Source: Sipunculus nudus
Taxonomy: Eukaryota > Annelida > Sipuncula > Golfingiida > Sipunculidae
Assembly (NCBI GenBank): GCA_026874595.1
Contig: CM049320.1
Location: 40,610,714-40,674,713 of the forward strand
Length of the DNA: 64,000 nt
Direction of reading: 5' to 3'
In this document: in pieces, positions 58,701 through 61,700 of the stretch
Position numbering within the stretch: the first letter of the stretch is position 1
Layout: every line of letters starts with the position of its first letter
Program-made: the position numbers and the translations under genes
The notes under the pieces: model-generated
The model's input: the letters and a program-made list of their open reading frames with translations, nothing else
Databases searched by the model: none
Told to the model about the DNA's origin: nothing

Positions 58701-61700
58701 ATGGACGGACAAAGGACCACGACTATAGCTCAGATGACTTATAGTTAGCTGAGCTAATAAAGCAACAAATGAATACAACACTACTTCAGGTTTTTCTTTT
58801 GTTCTCTGACAGTTTTAGCTTGTATCCCAAAATTTTGGTCTCAGGTCTCTCTCCTTCATTACTGCCATTACTGCCAATTTATAAAAGAATGCTCATACTG
58901 TAAGCTTATAACCAGATAGTTTGATTGGCTTTTTGATCACAAGGGATTAAATATTGTTATATATGTGAAATATTCCTAAATTTAAAAAGTTGTTCAATTT
59001 AAACTGATGAATAGCCCTGTATACTGTAGGTTCACTAATATATCATGTATGTTTTGTATGCCTGTAGCTTCATATGGAAAAAAGCAAAAGATTGACATTT
59101 TAAATTATAACAGATCTAAATGCTAGCTATCAACTAAAAATATGATAATATCTTTTACAATATCCAATAATAAACAAGGTTGTTTATTCCCTTAGCCAAG
59201 TCATCCTTTGTCAAATTTTAAGATTTTGTGCACATACTTATTTTCTATGTAATGATGGATATGCTCTGTTAACTGTATGATGAGATTGTGAAAGGTTTAC
59301 TTTGTGAAAAAGGAACCCTTATGAAACACTATAATTAGTTTAAAACTGAAAAATGTGAAAATATACTGCAGTGAATATGTTGCAAACCACGGAATATTCA
59401 TACTCACTTTTGGACTGTGTTCAACCTAAAGGCTTGAGAAACCTGGATGTTATGGTCAGGGGCCCTGACTGCATCACTCAGTAAAAAGTTTGACTCAAGA
59501 ACACTTTTCAGGGCAAGGGCTTTGAGTGCCTCATCCTAGTCATGTATAAAAGTTCACAGTGACATCCTCTAAGACACAGCAGTGGGAATATGACCATTGC
59601 CATTAGCCCTTATGTTTTGACCCCATCACCCTGATAATAGTAATTAACTGATCTAATCATGCATGGCCTCCCCCTCTGATACCCTGCCTTACAAGAGGCA
59701 TACTGGAGGCTCTGTTACATCATTCCAGGTAGCAGGGCACTCATCAGCAAACCCAAAAGGTCCTGATAATGACATTACCTTGGCCAATGAAACTATGTGC
59801 CACACAAACATGTTTTTATGCTCAAGAAACCTATACAGGCTCTTTGAAGACTGTATGATACCAGCCAACAGGAAATCATGCATTCCTAATACTTGAAACC
59901 TTCCAGAAGACAAACAAAACCTTGTGACTGCATCACCCTAGCCAGTTTGTTGATTTTATAGATCTTTAAGTCAAAATTTAAACAAATATACGTTTTAGGC
60001 ACTTTTGGTGCCCTAAACCTGTTTTAGGTGGGGCAGTTTTGACCAGGTTATAATCTATGGTTAAAACCTTCCTGCCTAAATCTTGCCAACCCTGCTCAGT
60101 AGAAACTCAAGTTTGAGACAAGCTGCTGCAGGTCATCCAAATAACTGGATCTTTACCCTCAGTAAGTAGAACCTTAAGATTAATTAACAGAAGTATGTGT
60201 GAAGCATTGTATCATAAAACAGAGTCATTAACCTTCATTTAGTATCATATATCAAATATAATAAAAAATTACAGTCTCTTCAACAAAACAAGGGTTTACT
60301 GCATTTATTATATCATATGCACATAATATCTTCATAAAGAAGGCAAAGGTTATCAATATATATATAATATATTATATAATATATTACATCAGTGCTGCAA
60401 TAAAAACAGATCACCCTCAATATACAATGTATACACAGCATATTGATATTGCACTTGAGGGTTTAACAGGGTTTACCTTTTGTCATAGGAGGCATCATCT
60501 GTTTCCATTGACTGCTGGGATGGTCCACTGTCAGCACTAACACGTTCTGGTTCTGTAATAAGAAATTGTGAATTGAAGCTGAAAAAAACTACACAGTGAA
60601 CTTCAACATAATTAATATAGCCAAGATCTGTCACTCAAAGCTCACTAGAGCTGTAAAAATAAAAGATGAATATTCAGTGTGGTACACAGGGACAAAACAC
60701 AAAATCTCAGAACCCTGCATGGTATCTAATTATTATATCACTGTAGAAAAGACATTAAACTCCACAGTCAGGGATACAAAAACTCAATGAATGCACAAAC
60801 CTTATAAACTTAGAATACCATAAAATGTACTTAGGTGGTTGATAGTTGAAACAGTTTATTGGTCTCTGCAATTTATTTTAGTGTAACAGAAAATCTTATA
60901 ATGAAAGCAAATGGATGTTTGAAATAAAAAAAAGAGCCAGTAGACCCACCTCTTATCCTGGATGGAATTGAACTGGTATTAGCGGGAGTGACAGGACTGG
61001 GTTCATTAGCTGGGCTGGTGCTGGACTGACCAACTGGGCTTGACTGACTCCCACCTTGTGATCCAGCACCTCCAAGTCTTGCAAGACGCCTGCGCCGGAT
61101 CTAAACATAATCAGAATGAAGAGACACAATATATATTGCCTGCAAAATATATTTTTGGTTACCACATGGTATGACAGCTCTCTGAATTTCAGTGGCTTGT
61201 AGGTTTTAACACAAGATATTGTATGTTTACATGTATGAAGGATCCTTATTTTTTAACTTATATTCTGAATGTTAAATTTTCCAATTTCAGAAGAAATATT
61301 TTCATAAAATATCCTTCATTTTAAACTCAATCAATAAATGATATAATCCAAGGAGGATCTTAATGAGCCAGACCAATCAACAGTCTTACTACTGAAGTTG
61401 GTAGGTTTGTTGTTTCTTTTAATGCATAGCTGTTATTATGCAAAACAGAAATAACTAGAGCAGGGTTTGCAAGTTTTAGGCATGAAGGTTTTAACCATAG
61501 GTTATAACCTGGTTAAAACTGCCCCACCTTAATCAGGTTTTAGGCATCAAAAGTGCCTAAAACCAATTTTTATTTAAAATCATGATTTATTTATGAAACT
61601 ACCAAATGCTTGTAGTGATGCAGTCACAAGGCTTTGCTGGGCTCCTGGAAGGCTCTAGATATGAGTGTTATCATAATTTCCTGTTCATTGGGATTATGCA

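Larger units (their letters stand above)
51440..58760 (+). mobile_element. Outer modular element, split by two insertions
   Basis: Head CAAAGGACCCATGGGTCACG at 51440, tail GTTAGCTGAGCTAATAAA near 58745-58760. With the insertions 51860-55105 and 55645-57877 removed, about 1.84 kb remains, and it is colinear with 52500-54250 of the inner element: GCTAAGAGGAAAGGGGCCCT, the AATATAAGTT block, the GCACCATCTGG block, one ~600-bp module, then tail. Confidence 0.75.
50598..60094. mobile_element. hAT-like insertion, 9.5 kb with nested elements
   Basis: Left end CAGGGTTGGGTTTTAGGC, right end GCCTAAATCTTGCCAACCCTG, flanked by a perfect 8-bp duplication CTCAGTAG (50590-50597, 60095-60102). 8-bp duplications and CAGGG-type ends with subterminal repeats (TTTTAGGC, TTATAACCTG, AAAACTGCC) fit the hAT superfamily. 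The right ~500 bp recur in inverted orientation at 61461-61920. No transposase frame is visible. Most of the length is later nested insertions (51440-58760). It fills UBE4B intron 3. Confidence 0.85.

Noticed and set aside
13035-58760. Classical Helitron assignment for the modular elements
   Set aside because: The 5' end is not TC and the hairpin overlaps the end instead of lying about 10 nt inside it; a Helentron/HINE-like relationship is kept only as a possibility.
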